This document shows positions 11,209 through 20,104 of a stretch of 64,000 bases of DNA, one piece after another. Each line of letters opens with the position of its first letter. The first letter of the stretch is position 1. The DNA comes from Ureibacillus massiliensis 4400831 = CIP 108448 = CCUG 49529 (GTDB taxonomy: Bacteria > Bacillota > Bacilli > Bacillales_A > Planococcaceae). The translations under genes were made by a program, and so were the position numbers. The DNA lies in assembly GCF_000772965.1 (NCBI RefSeq), contig NZ_JPVQ01000019.1, positions 1 through 64,000 on the forward strand, read 5' to 3'. The notes beneath the pieces were generated by a model. It ran no database searches. It was not told the origin of the DNA and saw only the letters and a list, made by a program, of their open reading frames with translations.

Positions 11209-12462
11209 TTAATAATTCCAAGGTTTTTGGTGCGGTAAATTTTGATTCATAAATGGTTGGTTTTGGTACATTGGATACGTCATTTGTTGCTGCATCATGT
11301 GGTGAGGCATCATATGATCAGGCATTACATTATGAGGCATATACGGCATTTGTTGCATTGGATACCCCATCACATGCTCATTTGGGCTACCGTGATAAAA
11401 GTCTGGAACAGCTCCTTCTTGCATTTGTGAATAATCGTCGTAATTATACTTGGCATCAAACCCTAATTCATGACCTAAATTCATATCTTCTGATGAAGAT
11501 GATGAATCTTCTAACCAATCAGGCAAAGTCGAATCTTTGTTATTATCCACCATCACAGGAGCAATGTCATAATTGGGTTCAAAATACTGAGGTTGCATAA
11601 AATTAGAGTCAAAATGTTGAGAACCACCACAGCCACAAGGCATCTCCATCATTGGCATTTGTTCCATGTGCATTGGAGCATATTGCATATGCATAGGCAT
11701 CTGCTGATTTCCTCCACAGCCACAAGGTTTAACATGATGATGGGACGAACATGGACATGGGTGATGAACTGGCATCATTTGCTCTGGAATATATGGAATG
11801 TACACATAATATGGCTGTGGCACTGGAACATACTCTGTTCTTGTTACTTCTTTTTCCTCAACCTCAGGCTTCGGCATTTGTATCATAATTGGTTGTGGAA
11901 TTGGCATCGGCATTGGAATATGCTGTGGTTGCTGTTGCGGCATAATCATTGGCATTGGAACAGGTTGTGGCTGCGGTGTTGGTAAAGTTTGCGAAACTGG
12001 TTGTGTAAAATGTAATTGTGGAGCAAAATCTAAATGAAAATCAGGCATTACTTCTGGTTGTGGCATTGGTGGTGCTGGTGGTACTGGTTGTATTGGTTGT
12101 GGCATAATGTACTCTGGTAATGGTCGTGGTTGAGTTAGCTTCTCTTTTGAAGGGGGAGCCTCCTGTACAGGTGCTTCCTCTACCACTGGCGCCGGTTCTT
12201 GTGCTGGTGCTGGCTGAGCTTCTGAAATAGGGATAATTGGTTCAGTTAGTTTTTCTTTATAACTTGTAGTTCTTGTAGTTGCTGTTTTCCCTTTATTTGA
12301 TCCAGTTGAAACATTATCAGGTAGAAAGATTTCCATACCTGGCATTACATAGTCTGGGTTAGCTAAATGGCTATTAAGACTCTTTAATTCTTCAAAATTA
12401 ACACCATACTGTTTTGCAATTTTCCAAAGTGTATCTCCCTTTTGAACAACATGAGTTCGCAC
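11209..12462 (-). CDS. safA: SafA-like spore coat morphogenetic protein (LysM, Met/Cys-rich tail)
   Basis: A 417-residue protein. Residues 1-50 are a LysM domain (HVVQKGDTLWKIAKQYGVNF) very like the N-terminus of SafA, which recruits inner-coat proteins and binds cortex peptidoglycan and SpoVID. After a Pro/Gln-rich linker comes a low-complexity tail rich in Met, Pro and His with clustered cysteines: a PCPCSSHHHVKPCGCGG stretch, and a second PCGCGG about 35 residues later. The N-terminal region lacks a signal peptide, as expected for a coat protein made in the mother cell. Position near ruvA and niaR matches B. subtilis safA. Expression under mother-cell sigma-E is expected, though I did not identify the promoter. 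Confidence 0.88.
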   Translation of the reverse strand: MRTHVVQKGDTLWKIAKQYGVNFEELKSLNSHLANPDYVMPGMEIFLPDNVSTGSNKGKTATTRTTSYKEKLTEPIIPISEAQPAPAQEPAPVVEEAPVQEAPPSKEKLTQPRPLPEYIMPQPIQPVPPAPPMPQPEVMPDFHLDFAPQLHFTQPVSQTLPTPQPQPVPMPMIMPQQQPQHIPMPMPIPQPIMIQMPKPEVEEKEVTRTEYVPVPQPYYVYIPYIPEQMMPVHHPCPCSSHHHVKPCGCGGNQQMPMHMQYAPMHMEQMPMMEMPCGCGGSQHFDSNFMQPQYFEPNYDIAPVMVDNNKDSTLPDWLEDSSSSSEDMNLGHELGFDAKYNYDDYSQMQEGAVPDFYHGSPNEHVMGYPMQQMPYMPHNVMPDHMMPHHMMQQQMTYPMYQNQPFMNQNLPHQKPWNY

Positions 12463-12608
12463 AATACATCCTCCTTTTCTCGTTTTATAATATGTGAAGC
12501 AATAAAAAAGGACACAAAAAATATCGGATGATTTCCTTCCTCGTGATAAACTATGAATGTGGTATCAATTTATATACATAAAAAGTCGAAAAAAGGAGCT
12601 TTTTAAAA

Positions 12609-13139
12609 TTGAAAAAAATGTTAGGCGAAGAACGACGCAAGGAACTTCTTACATTATTAAAAAACTCAAAACAACCGATTACTGGAACTGATTTAGCAAA
12701 ACAAGCAAATGTTTCTCGTCAAGTGATTGTTAATGATATGAATTTGTTAAAAGCTCGTAATGAGCCAATTATTGCAACAAGTCAGGGATATTTATATTTA
12801 ACAACCGATGAACCGAGCAATACTTATGAACGTAAAATTGTTTGTTTACATACGACTGAACAAGCAGAAGATGAAATGTCGACTATTGTTGATTGTGGAG
12901 TAACTTTAAAAAATGTAATTGTTGAGCATCCGTTGTATGGAGAAATTACCGCTTCTATGATGATTTCAAATCGTTTAGAGGTACAAAACTTCATTCAACG
13001 TGTGAAGGATACAAAAGCAAGCTTACTCTCAATACTTACTAATGGAACTCATTTGCATGTTATTTCAGCTCCAAGTATCGAACAACTAGATTCAGCGGTG
13101 CAACGTTTAAGGGAAAAGGGATATTTAGTAGAAGAGTAA
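12609..13139 (+). CDS. niaR: NAD biosynthesis repressor NiaR
   Basis: A 176-residue niacin-responsive repressor (YrxA in B. subtilis). Residues 5-60 are an HTH_11 winged helix (TGTDLAKQANVSRQVIVNDM). The rest is the 3H domain, named for three conserved histidines seen here in VCLHTTEQ, IVEHPLYGEI and GTHLHVI, which bind nickel and nicotinate. The start is TTG with GGAG ten bases upstream; an ATG three codons later is also possible. It is divergent from safA. The nifS/nadB genes that neighbour it in B. subtilis are not in the window, so its targets lie elsewhere. Confidence 0.93.
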   Translation: MKKMLGEERRKELLTLLKNSKQPITGTDLAKQANVSRQVIVNDMNLLKARNEPIIATSQGYLYLTTDEPSNTYERKIVCLHTTEQAEDEMSTIVDCGVTLKNVIVEHPLYGEITASMMISNRLEVQNFIQRVKDTKASLLSILTNGTHLHVISAPSIEQLDSAVQRLREKGYLVEE

Positions 13140-13140
13140 A

Positions 13141-13189
13141 AAAAGGATGAGCCAGCTGATGATAAAAATCAGTCATGGCACATCCTTTT
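13141..13189 (+). terminator. Bidirectional terminator between niaR and pheA
   Basis: AAAAGGATG pairs with CATCCTTTT with further pairing inside (AGCCA with TGGC, CTGAT with ATCAG). T-rich sequence follows on both strands, two bases after the niaR stop. Confidence 0.7.
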
Positions 13190-13263
13190 AATTTTTAGTT
13201 GGAATTTTTTTATTAAAATGAATTGAGTGAAGGGATCATTTTTAAATACTTTTTTTAATAAAT

Positions 13264-14142
13264 TTACCCTTCCGGTGTCAAATGTGTGTAATAAGTACCT
13301 AATGATTTAACAGTAACACCAATTGAATTTAGCTCTTCAAAGGCACCTTTCATCATTACATCATTCTCATCCGCAAGCACATCCGCAATAAAGAAATAAT
13401 GACCTAATCCCGTTTTTAATGGTCGAGATTCAATTTTACTCAAGTTTAGCTTTCTCCATGCAAGAACTGATAAAACCTGGTGTAAAGTTCCTGATTCATC
13501 TGACGGAAGTGTAAACATGATTGTTGTCTTCGGATTCACTTCAGCTTTTTCCACTGGCAATCTAGTATTGTGACGAGAGAGTACAAAAAAGCGCGTATGA
13601 TTAAAGTGAAAATCATGAATGTTTTTTTCTACTATTTCTAAGCCATACTTTTCTGCTGATGATGCGTTCCCTATCGCTGCAATACAACGTTCAGGGCTCT
13701 CTGCAACAAGTTTAGCTGCAGCTGAAGTAGATGATATTTGCCTTAATGGTATACCACTAAATCGATAAAACAAATATTTGTGACATTGAGCAAGTGCATG
13801 CGGGTGGGAATAAATCTCCTCAACATGCTGCCAATTATGAACTTGGGATTTGTTCACCATTAAATGCTGTTGTATTTTTTCTAATATTTCTGCTACAACA
13901 TATAAATTAACTTCATGAAATAAATAATCAATCGTTAATGGAACGATACCTTCTAATGCATTTTCAAGTGGCACCACAGCATATTCTACTTTACCTTCTA
14001 CAACCGCATCAATACATTCAGGAATGGTTGTCATTGGCATTAACTGATTATCGGGAAAAAGCCCCTTTGTCGCTATATATGTAAAAGATGCCTCTGGTCC
14101 TAGATAGGCGATTTTTTTTTCTTGCTCAACTATCACATTCAT
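13264..14142 (-). CDS. pheA: Prephenate dehydratase
   Basis: A 292-residue monofunctional enzyme that turns prephenate into phenylpyruvate for phenylalanine synthesis. The catalytic domain starts with KIAYLGPEASFTY, contains the NHTRFFVL motif with the catalytic Thr-Arg-Phe, and is followed by a C-terminal ACT domain with the allosteric motif IESRPLKTG. The start given is ATG at 14142, only two bases after AGGGGG. A GTG two codons downstream has better spacing and may be the true start. The ACT-domain gene pheB lies just upstream. Confidence 0.95.
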   Translation of the reverse strand: MNVIVEQEKKIAYLGPEASFTYIATKGLFPDNQLMPMTTIPECIDAVVEGKVEYAVVPLENALEGIVPLTIDYLFHEVNLYVVAEILEKIQQHLMVNKSQVHNWQHVEEIYSHPHALAQCHKYLFYRFSGIPLRQISSTSAAAKLVAESPERCIAAIGNASSAEKYGLEIVEKNIHDFHFNHTRFFVLSRHNTRLPVEKAEVNPKTTIMFTLPSDESGTLHQVLSVLAWRKLNLSKIESRPLKTGLGHYFFIADVLADENDVMMKGAFEELNSIGVTVKSLGTYYTHLTPEG

Positions 14143-14180
14143 TTCCCCCTAGTGAATATTAAAAATTTATTATCTATTTT

Positions 14181-14636
14181 TTATAATGCCCCCGAACTAA
14201 TAACTTCTGCTGCTTCTACGAATTCAAGCTTATTGATTTGCTCAATTAATTCATTTAGATCAATTGACATGCTTGTCACATCAAGTGATAATGTTACATT
14301 TGCTCGTCCTTGTATTGGAATCGTTTGATGTATTGTTAAAACATTACAATGAGCTATTGTTATAATTTCTAAAAGCTTTGCTAGTGTCCCTTTTTGATCC
14401 TGCAACTGGATGATAATCGTTAAAATTCGTTCTTGCACAATTGAGTGGAATGGAAATACTGCATCACGATATTTATAAAAAGCACTTCTTGATAAATCAA
14501 CTTTTTTTACAGCATCCCAAATTGAAGAAACTGCACCACTTTCTAAAAGTTGTTTTGCTTCTAGAGTTTTTTGCATCGCATCCGTCAATACATCTTCTCT
14601 GACCAAATAATACTTTTGATTTGCAACGTTTTTCAT
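14181..14636 (-). CDS. pheB: UPF0735 ACT-domain protein PheB
   Basis: A 151-residue protein with the N-terminal helical region typical of UPF0735 (LTDAMQKTLEAKQLLESG) and a C-terminal ACT domain (ILTIIIQLQDQKGTLAKLL). It is paired with pheA as in B. subtilis. The family is named for the pairing. A regulatory role that senses an amino acid is likely but unproven. The ATG follows GAGGGGG. Confidence 0.92.
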   Translation of the reverse strand: MKNVANQKYYLVREDVLTDAMQKTLEAKQLLESGAVSSIWDAVKKVDLSRSAFYKYRDAVFPFHSIVQERILTIIIQLQDQKGTLAKLLEIITIAHCNVLTIHQTIPIQGRANVTLSLDVTSMSIDLNELIEQINKLEFVEAAEVISSGAL

Positions 14637-14759
14637 ACGCTACCCCCTCATAATTCATTCGCAAAAAGCGAATTGGAGGCCAATGAATAATTGATTCTTC
14701 AATCATGTATATCACGGCCCCCAGACATTAACTACACTTTATTTAAGCTCATAAAGTCG

Positions 14760-16058
14760 TTAATCGACAAAATCAAATTCAAATTCTAACAATCTCACCG
14801 TATCCCCGTCTTTTGCACCTTTTTCGCGCAATGCTTCATCCACTCCCATTGCACGAAGTTGTCTAGCAAAACGTCGAATACCGTCTTCTCTACTGAAGTC
14901 TGTCATTTTAAACAAACGTTCAATGGAGTATCCACTAAGTACAAAGGCTCCATCATCATCACGAGTAATTTCGAACTCTTCACCTTTTTTCTCATGTTTA
15001 TAAAGTACTGTTGCGTTACTTGTTTCTTCTTCAATTTCATGTAGTGTAAATTCTGGCGTTACTTCTAATAGATCTGCGATTTCATATAATACAGGCTTTA
15101 ATCCCTGACGAGAAAGTGCCGATACTGGGAAAACTTTAACAGAGTCTCCAACCTTCTTTAAAAACTCTTCTAAGTTTTCTTCTGCATTTGGCATATCCAT
15201 TTTATTTGCAACTACAATTTGAGGACGCTCTGTTAAACGTAAATTATATTGTTTTAGTTCCTCATTTATTGTAACGTAATCCTCGTATGGATCTCGTCCT
15301 TCTACACCGCTCATATCAACTACGTGAACTATTACACGTGTACGTTCAATATGTCTAAGGAATTGCATACCTAGTCCAACACCTTGATGGGCACCTTCAA
15401 TTAATCCTGGTAAATCTGCCATAGCAAAGCTTCGACCATCGTCTGTTTCCACCATTCCTAAATTTGGTACGATAGTTGTAAAATGATAAGCACCTATTTT
15501 CGGCTTTGCAGCGGATACAACAGATAAAATTGTTGATTTTCCAACACTTGGGAACCCTACAAGACCAACATCTGCTAAAACTTTTAATTCCAATATAACA
15601 TTTAATTCTTGGCCTGGCTCACCTTTTTCAGCAAGTTCAGGTGCTGGATTTGCTGGTGTGGCAAATCTTGAATTACCACGACCTCCACGACCACCGCGAG
15701 CGATGACAGCAGTTTGTCCATGCTCAACTAAATCAGCAATAACAGCTTTTGTCTCTTCATTTATAACAACAGTTCCAGGTGGCACTTTAATGATTAGATC
15801 CTCTGACTTTTTCCCATGCATTCCTTTACTCATTCCGTGTTCACCACGTTCAGCTTTAAAATGACGTTTATATCTAAAATCCATTAATGTACGCAAGCCT
15901 TCTTCAACTTGGAAAACAACATTCCCACCATGTCCTCCATCGCCACCAGCAGGACCTCCATTTGGAACAAATTTCTCACGGCGAAAAGCGACCATACCAT
16001 CTCCGCCGTCTCCACCTTTTACATAAATTTTCACGTGATCAACAAACATTGATTTCAC
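14760..16058 (-). CDS. obg: GTPase Obg
   Basis: A 432-residue GTPase bound to the 50S ribosome and needed for ribosome assembly, general stress signalling and Spo0A phosphorelay activity. Three domains are seen: the glycine-rich Obg fold at the N-terminus ([20 protein letters not shown]), the G domain with G1 [13 protein letters not shown] and NKMD, and a C-terminal OCT domain. The ATG follows TAGGAGTG. It directly follows spo0B, the conserved Bacillus order. Confidence 0.98.
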   Translation of the reverse strand: MKSMFVDHVKIYVKGGDGGDGMVAFRREKFVPNGGPAGGDGGHGGNVVFQVEEGLRTLMDFRYKRHFKAERGEHGMSKGMHGKKSEDLIIKVPPGTVVINEETKAVIADLVEHGQTAVIARGGRGGRGNSRFATPANPAPELAEKGEPGQELNVILELKVLADVGLVGFPSVGKSTILSVVSAAKPKIGAYHFTTIVPNLGMVETDDGRSFAMADLPGLIEGAHQGVGLGMQFLRHIERTRVIVHVVDMSGVEGRDPYEDYVTINEELKQYNLRLTERPQIVVANKMDMPNAEENLEEFLKKVGDSVKVFPVSALSRQGLKPVLYEIADLLEVTPEFTLHEIEEETSNATVLYKHEKKGEEFEITRDDDGAFVLSGYSIERLFKMTDFSREDGIRRFARQLRAMGVDEALREKGAKDGDTVRLLEFEFDFVD

Positions 16059-16067
16059 TCCTATTCT

Positions 16068-16583
16068 CTAGGTCAATTCATATTTCCAAGATTCATTTGT
16101 CTCTTCATATGTTTGAACTTTCAATTTCGTTAATTTTTCATGTTTAAATACATCGGCATTCCATTTCCCTTTAAGGTGGAATATTAGTTTAAACAACTCT
16201 TTATTGGATTCAATTTGAATGAAAAGATGTTGTTCTGTATAAGCATCTAAACTATCATAAACATGAATAATTGTCTTTTCTAAGTATTCTACAATTTCCT
16301 CGTCATTTTGCGTTTCATTAGCATCCACTATATTACAGCTTAAATGAATATTTATTGAAGGGAATCGCCACCGCGCAGTATGTAGCCATTCAGCTGTTTT
16401 TGGTAAATTCAACTTGTTTAAATCTGAAAATGTTCGATAACTTTCAGATATTTCTTTTATAATCCCTTTTGATTCTTCAGTACGACCTAATTCTAAATTC
16501 ATATTTAATACTTGAAGATGATTCATAAAATCATGATTTGCATATCGCAAAACTTGAATGATTGACAGTGGTTGTTGTTTCAT
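16068..16583 (-). CDS. spo0B: Sporulation phosphotransferase Spo0B
   Basis: A 171-residue protein. Near the N-terminus it has a histidine in NHDFMNHLQV (His17), matching the phosphorylated His of Spo0B, which passes phosphate from Spo0F to Spo0A at the start of sporulation. The helical hairpin (residues 5-60) is followed by a degenerate ATPase-like domain. Overall conservation of this family is low, so the call leans on the HDxMNxLQ motif and on its place between rpmA and obg. The start is ATG after TTGGAGTG. Confidence 0.88.
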   Translation of the reverse strand: MKQQPLSIIQVLRYANHDFMNHLQVLNMNLELGRTEESKGIIKEISESYRTFSDLNKLNLPKTAEWLHTARWRFPSINIHLSCNIVDANETQNDEEIVEYLEKTIIHVYDSLDAYTEQHLFIQIESNKELFKLIFHLKGKWNADVFKHEKLTKLKVQTYEETNESWKYELT

Positions 16584-16733
16584 ATTTATTCACTCCAAAT
16601 ATAAATGACGTAAAATCAACTGATAATGAGAGTTATGTATTTCTTAGTATAACAAGTTTTTCTATATATTTCTTGTTCGCAATAATAATAATGAGTAAAT
16701 ACTTATGAAAATTTCAATTATTCATCATAAAAA

Positions 16734-16757
16734 AAGGACTGCATAAAGCAGTCCCTT
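16734..16757 (-). terminator. Distal copy of twin terminator after rpmA
   Basis: The stem GGACTGC with GCAGTCC is flanked by A/T tracts. It is the second of two nearly identical hairpins and lies about 60 bases past the rpmA stop on the minus strand. Confidence 0.7.
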
Positions 16758-16789
16758 AGGTAATCTTGCTTGACTTCTTTGACAATATA

Positions 16790-16813
16790 AAAGGACTGCC
16801 TAAGCAGTCCTTT
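16790..16813 (-). terminator. Proximal copy of twin terminator after rpmA
   Basis: AAAGGACTGC and its complement pair across a 4-nt loop (CTTA in minus-strand sense CTTAGG), ending 3 bases past the rpmA stop, with TTTTAT following. Confidence 0.8.
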
Positions 16814-16816
16814 CGA

Positions 16817-17468
<652 letters not shown>

Positions 17469-17483
17469 CTTTTCACCTCTGAC

Positions 17484-17792
17484 TTAAGCGTTGATAGATT
17501 CAACAACTAATTTAGTGTAAGGTTGACGATGACCTTGTTTACGACGGTAGTTTTTCTTCGCTTTGTATTTGAATACAGTGATTTTTTTAGCGCGACCTTC
17601 TTTAACAACTTTCGCTGTTACAGTAGCACCTTCAACTGTTGGAGCTCCAACTTTTACTGTTTCGCCACCTACGAATAAAACTTTATCAAAAGTTACTACT
17701 TCATCAGCTTCGACACCTAGTTTTTCAACATAGATTTCTTGTCCAGCTTCTACTTTGATTTGTTTACCACCAGTTTCGATAATTGCGTACAT
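17484..17792 (-). CDS. rplU: 50S ribosomal protein L21
   Basis: A 102-residue protein with the standard start [18 protein letters not shown] and the basic C-terminal RNA-binding region [14 protein letters not shown]. It is the first gene of the rplU-prp-rpmA operon. AGGAGGTG lies 8 bases before the ATG. A long structured leader with its own promoter precedes it. Confidence 0.98.
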   Translation of the reverse strand: MYAIIETGGKQIKVEAGQEIYVEKLGVEADEVVTFDKVLFVGGETVKVGAPTVEGATVTAKVVKEGRAKKITVFKYKAKKNYRRKQGHRQPYTKLVVESINA

Positions 17793-17907
17793 TTTACTGC
17801 ACCTCCTCTTAGACTCAGACTCGCCTGATATGAAAGGTGATCCAACAGATTCTTATAAACCTTTCCAGAGCGGTTGTAGCACGGGTGCTACAAACAATAA
17901 CATTAAA
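17793..17907 (-). ncRNA. L21 leader (rplU 5' UTR)
   Basis: About 110 bases of untranslated leader between the promoter and rplU. It begins with a perfect hairpin (TTGTAGCAC paired with GTGCTACAA, 17874-17893), then ACCGCTCTGG and a second region pairing around GGATCACC. The TGTAGCACCCG hairpin is like the Rfam L21 leader of Bacilli, which is thought to let L21 regulate its own operon. The assignment is from memory of that motif; a covariance search would settle it. Confidence 0.7.
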
Positions 17908-17936
17908 ATACTAACACAGCGTTCTTTTTAAGTCAA
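17908..17936 (-). promoter_or_regulatory. SigA-type promoter of the rplU operon
   Basis: On the minus strand TTGACT (17936-17931) is followed after 17 bases by TAGTAT (17913-17908), a near-consensus vegetative promoter. The -35 box starts immediately beyond and partly within reach of the spoIVFB stop codon (17928-17930). Confidence 0.8.
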
Positions 17937-18566
17937 TCTTTTCATTACGTGTATTTCAAAAGCTAATCGATATTTACGGTAACGCCATTCACTTATAATC
18001 TTCATCAATAGGAACAAGCTTAAAATAAAAATAAAAAGAGATCGAGGTAAAAGGATAAATGTAATAAGAACTGATAAAATAATAAGAATTAAGGATATGG
18101 CCAGGAAAAACTCATAATTTCTAGCATTACCATTAAAAATCAAAATTAAAGAAAAAACAATCCTACCGCCATCTAATGGCCAAATAGGAATTAAATTAAT
18201 CAATAATAATATCATTTGTATTTTTAAAAAGGGTTCTGCAAATAAAGGATCTAACAATGGTGTAACCATTATACACCCTAATGTTGCAATAGGACCTCCA
18301 AGTGCTATAACCAGTTGTTTTGTAGGATTAAGGGCAAAACCACTCCGCAACTCAATTTCTCCACCATATGGCATTATAACACAACGCTCCACCTTTACCT
18401 TGACTAACCAAGCAGCTATTAAATGACCTACTTCATGGACAATTAGAGATGTTAAAATCATTGCGTAATACGCTACATCACCATATAAAACCATACCAAA
18501 TAGTAATGGTAGGAATAATGGATGGATTACCATTCGAGTCACGATTGAACATACTCTCTCATCCAT
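17928..18566 (-). CDS. spoIVFB: Sporulation intramembrane metalloprotease SpoIVFB, lacking the CBS tail
   Basis: A 212-residue site-2-type protease that cleaves pro-sigma-K in the mother cell. The zinc motif HEVGH (residues 44-48) and the second metal-ligand motif PIWPLDGG (Asp132) are intact, with about six hydrophobic segments. B. subtilis SpoIVFB is 288 residues and ends with an ATP-sensing CBS domain. Here the protein stops at the point where that domain would begin, and the following bases are the rplU promoter, so the tail is truly absent at this locus. The start at 18566 overlaps spoIVFA by 28 bases. It aligns with the B. subtilis N-terminus, though an ATG 11 codons later is possible. 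Confidence 0.88.
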   Translation of the reverse strand: MDERVCSIVTRMVIHPLFLPLLFGMVLYGDVAYYAMILTSLIVHEVGHLIAAWLVKVKVERCVIMPYGGEIELRSGFALNPTKQLVIALGGPIATLGCIMVTPLLDPLFAEPFLKIQMILLLINLIPIWPLDGGRIVFSLILIFNGNARNYEFFLAISLILIILSVLITFILLPRSLFIFILSLFLLMKIISEWRYRKYRLAFEIHVMKRLT

Positions 18567-19105
18567 TTAATCGTTTCTTCTAAATTCAATGATTTCCCAT
18601 TTGTCTCTATTTGTATATAAAGATCACCGGCCTCATCTTTATTTGCAATTGTTTGTCCTTTAGCTACTGAAGTATATGGTAACACCGTAAACGAATCCAA
18701 AAAGCCATAAGTAACCGTTGTATTATTTTCATAATAAACAGATATTGTTCTTCCAATATTCGTATTATGTCCGGTATATACAACTAAGCCATTCTCAATC
18801 GCTAATATTGGAAGTGGCTTCTCAAATGTTAATAAGTATCCATCATCATATGGTTTTACTGCAATAAAGGATAAGAGCTGATTGTCAATTGCTTCTTGAG
18901 AAACAGCTATTGTTGGATCTTCTTCGGTTCCAAAAGCTTCTCTTAAAACATTGCGCATAAAATTTAAATCCTCAGAGCTATATACAATCTTTCTAATATC
19001 CGTATTTATTTGTCCATTTTGTTGTAAATGATTCGTTGCAAGAACCGCAACACATAAAAGCCCTGCACCAATCCATTTCCATTTTTTAGACACATGATCA
19101 TCCAT
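18539..19105 (-). CDS. spoIVFA: SpoIVFA-like inhibitor of SpoIVFB
   Basis: A 188-residue protein with one N-terminal membrane helix (residues 8-24) and an extracytoplasmic degenerate LytM/M23-type domain (residues about 95-180, LPILAIENGLVVYTGHNTN). It lacks the His/Asp zinc ligands of an active peptidase. In B. subtilis SpoIVFA anchors and restrains SpoIVFB until SpoIVB cuts it. The overlap with spoIVFB means they are co-translated. The protein is shorter than the 264-residue B. subtilis one. The call is supported mainly by gene order and topology. Confidence 0.8.
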   Translation of the reverse strand: MDDHVSKKWKWIGAGLLCVAVLATNHLQQNGQINTDIRKIVYSSEDLNFMRNVLREAFGTEEDPTIAVSQEAIDNQLLSFIAVKPYDDGYLLTFEKPLPILAIENGLVVYTGHNTNIGRTISVYYENNTTVTYGFLDSFTVLPYTSVAKGQTIANKDEAGDLYIQIETNGKSLNLEETIKWMREYVQS

Positions 19106-19164
19106 TCTAATTTTTCATAGTATATGAAGAATATAAAATTATGATTCTAGGAGAATCAAATACT

Positions 19165-19196
19165 AAAACAACAGGATAATATTATCCCGCTGTTTT
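19165..19196 (-). other. Imperfect hairpin between minD and spoIVFA
   Basis: AAAACAACAGGATAAT and ATTATCCCGCTGTTTT can pair over 16 bases with two mismatches. It lies 60 bases upstream of spoIVFA. It may be a second terminator for the min operon or part of a spoIVFA leader; I cannot tell which. Confidence 0.4.
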
Positions 19197-19258
19197 AAAC
19201 TTATTAGAATTATATTTTACTTATCGTGAAACTATTAACTCTTTTAGTAAAAATAAAA

Positions 19259-19297
19259 AAAATGTCCCACTACAAACTTTTGTAAGTGGGACATTTT
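19259..19297 (-). terminator. Terminator after minD
   Basis: AAAATGTCCCACT pairs perfectly with AGTGGGACATTTT, about 9 bases past the minD stop. T-rich sequence follows on the minus strand. It separates the mre-min operon from spoIVFAB. Confidence 0.9.
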
Positions 19298-19305
19298 AGT
19301 ACTCT

Positions 19306-20103
19306 TTATCTTGAAAAAATAGATTTAAATTTTGCAAACATACCTTTATGTTCCTCATCTAATGACATAAGAGGGACTGATTCACCAAGAATTCTTCGAG
19401 CAATATTACGGTAGCCTAATGAAGCCTTATTATTTGGATCCATGACAATAGGTTCACCTTTATTCGAAGAGCTAATCACATTTTCATCTTCAATAATAAT
19501 TCCTAATAAATCAATTGAAAGATGTGCTGTTATTTCATTAATATCGAGAGTATCTCCGTTTTTCATAAGACTTTTTCGAATTCGATTAATAATAAGTCTT
19601 GGCGGCTCTATATTTTCTTGTTCTAGTAGTCCAATAATTCGATCAGCATCACGTACAGCTGATATTTCTGGTGTCGTAACAACAATCGCTTGATCTGCAC
19701 CAGCTACTGCATTACGATATCCTTGTTCAATACCAGCAGGGCAATCGATTAAAACATAATCAAATTCACGTTTCAACTCATCTACTAGACTCTTCATTTG
19801 CTCTGGATTCACAGCGTTTTTATCTGTTGTTTGAGCAGCAGGCAATAAAAATAGTTTTTCCTCTACACGCTTATCACGAACAAGTGCTTGATGTGGTTTG
19901 CATCGACCTTCAACAACATCGACTAAATCATAAATAATACGATTTTCCAAGCCAAGAACAACATCAAGATTACGTAATCCGATATCTGTATCGATTAAAC
20001 ATACTTTTTTACCTTGAAGAGCCAATGCAGTTCCAAGATTGGCAGTAGTTGTTGTTTTACCAACACCGCCTTTACCTGAAGTAATAACTATTGCTTCCCC
20101 CAC
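19306..20103 (-). CDS. minD: Septum site-determining ATPase MinD
   Basis: A 265-residue ParA-type ATPase that blocks division at the poles with MinC. The deviant Walker A is ITSGKGGVGKTTTTANLG and the C-terminus has an amphipathic membrane-targeting helix (KGMFAKFKSIFSR). I place the start at the GTG at 20103, eight bases after AAAGGAGG, giving the conserved N-terminus MGEAIVITSGKGG. The open frame extends 24 codons further upstream but that part overlaps minC and is not conserved. It follows minC by one base. Confidence 0.96.
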   Translation of the reverse strand: MGEAIVITSGKGGVGKTTTTANLGTALALQGKKVCLIDTDIGLRNLDVVLGLENRIIYDLVDVVEGRCKPHQALVRDKRVEEKLFLLPAAQTTDKNAVNPEQMKSLVDELKREFDYVLIDCPAGIEQGYRNAVAGADQAIVVTTPEISAVRDADRIIGLLEQENIEPPRLIINRIRKSLMKNGDTLDINEITAHLSIDLLGIIIEDENVISSSNKGEPIVMDPNNKASLGYRNIARRILGESVPLMSLDEEHKGMFAKFKSIFSR

Positions 20104-20104
20104 A

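Noticed and set aside
11242-11985. Long reading frames on the plus strand opposite safA, rich in His/Trp/Leu
   Set aside because: They are antisense shadows of the low-complexity Met/Pro/Gln region of safA and have no ribosome-binding site or conserved motif.
16734-16813. Twin GGACTGC repeats considered as a CRISPR or direct-repeat array
   Set aside because: There are only two units, each self-complementary with flanking A/T tracts, so they are terminators.
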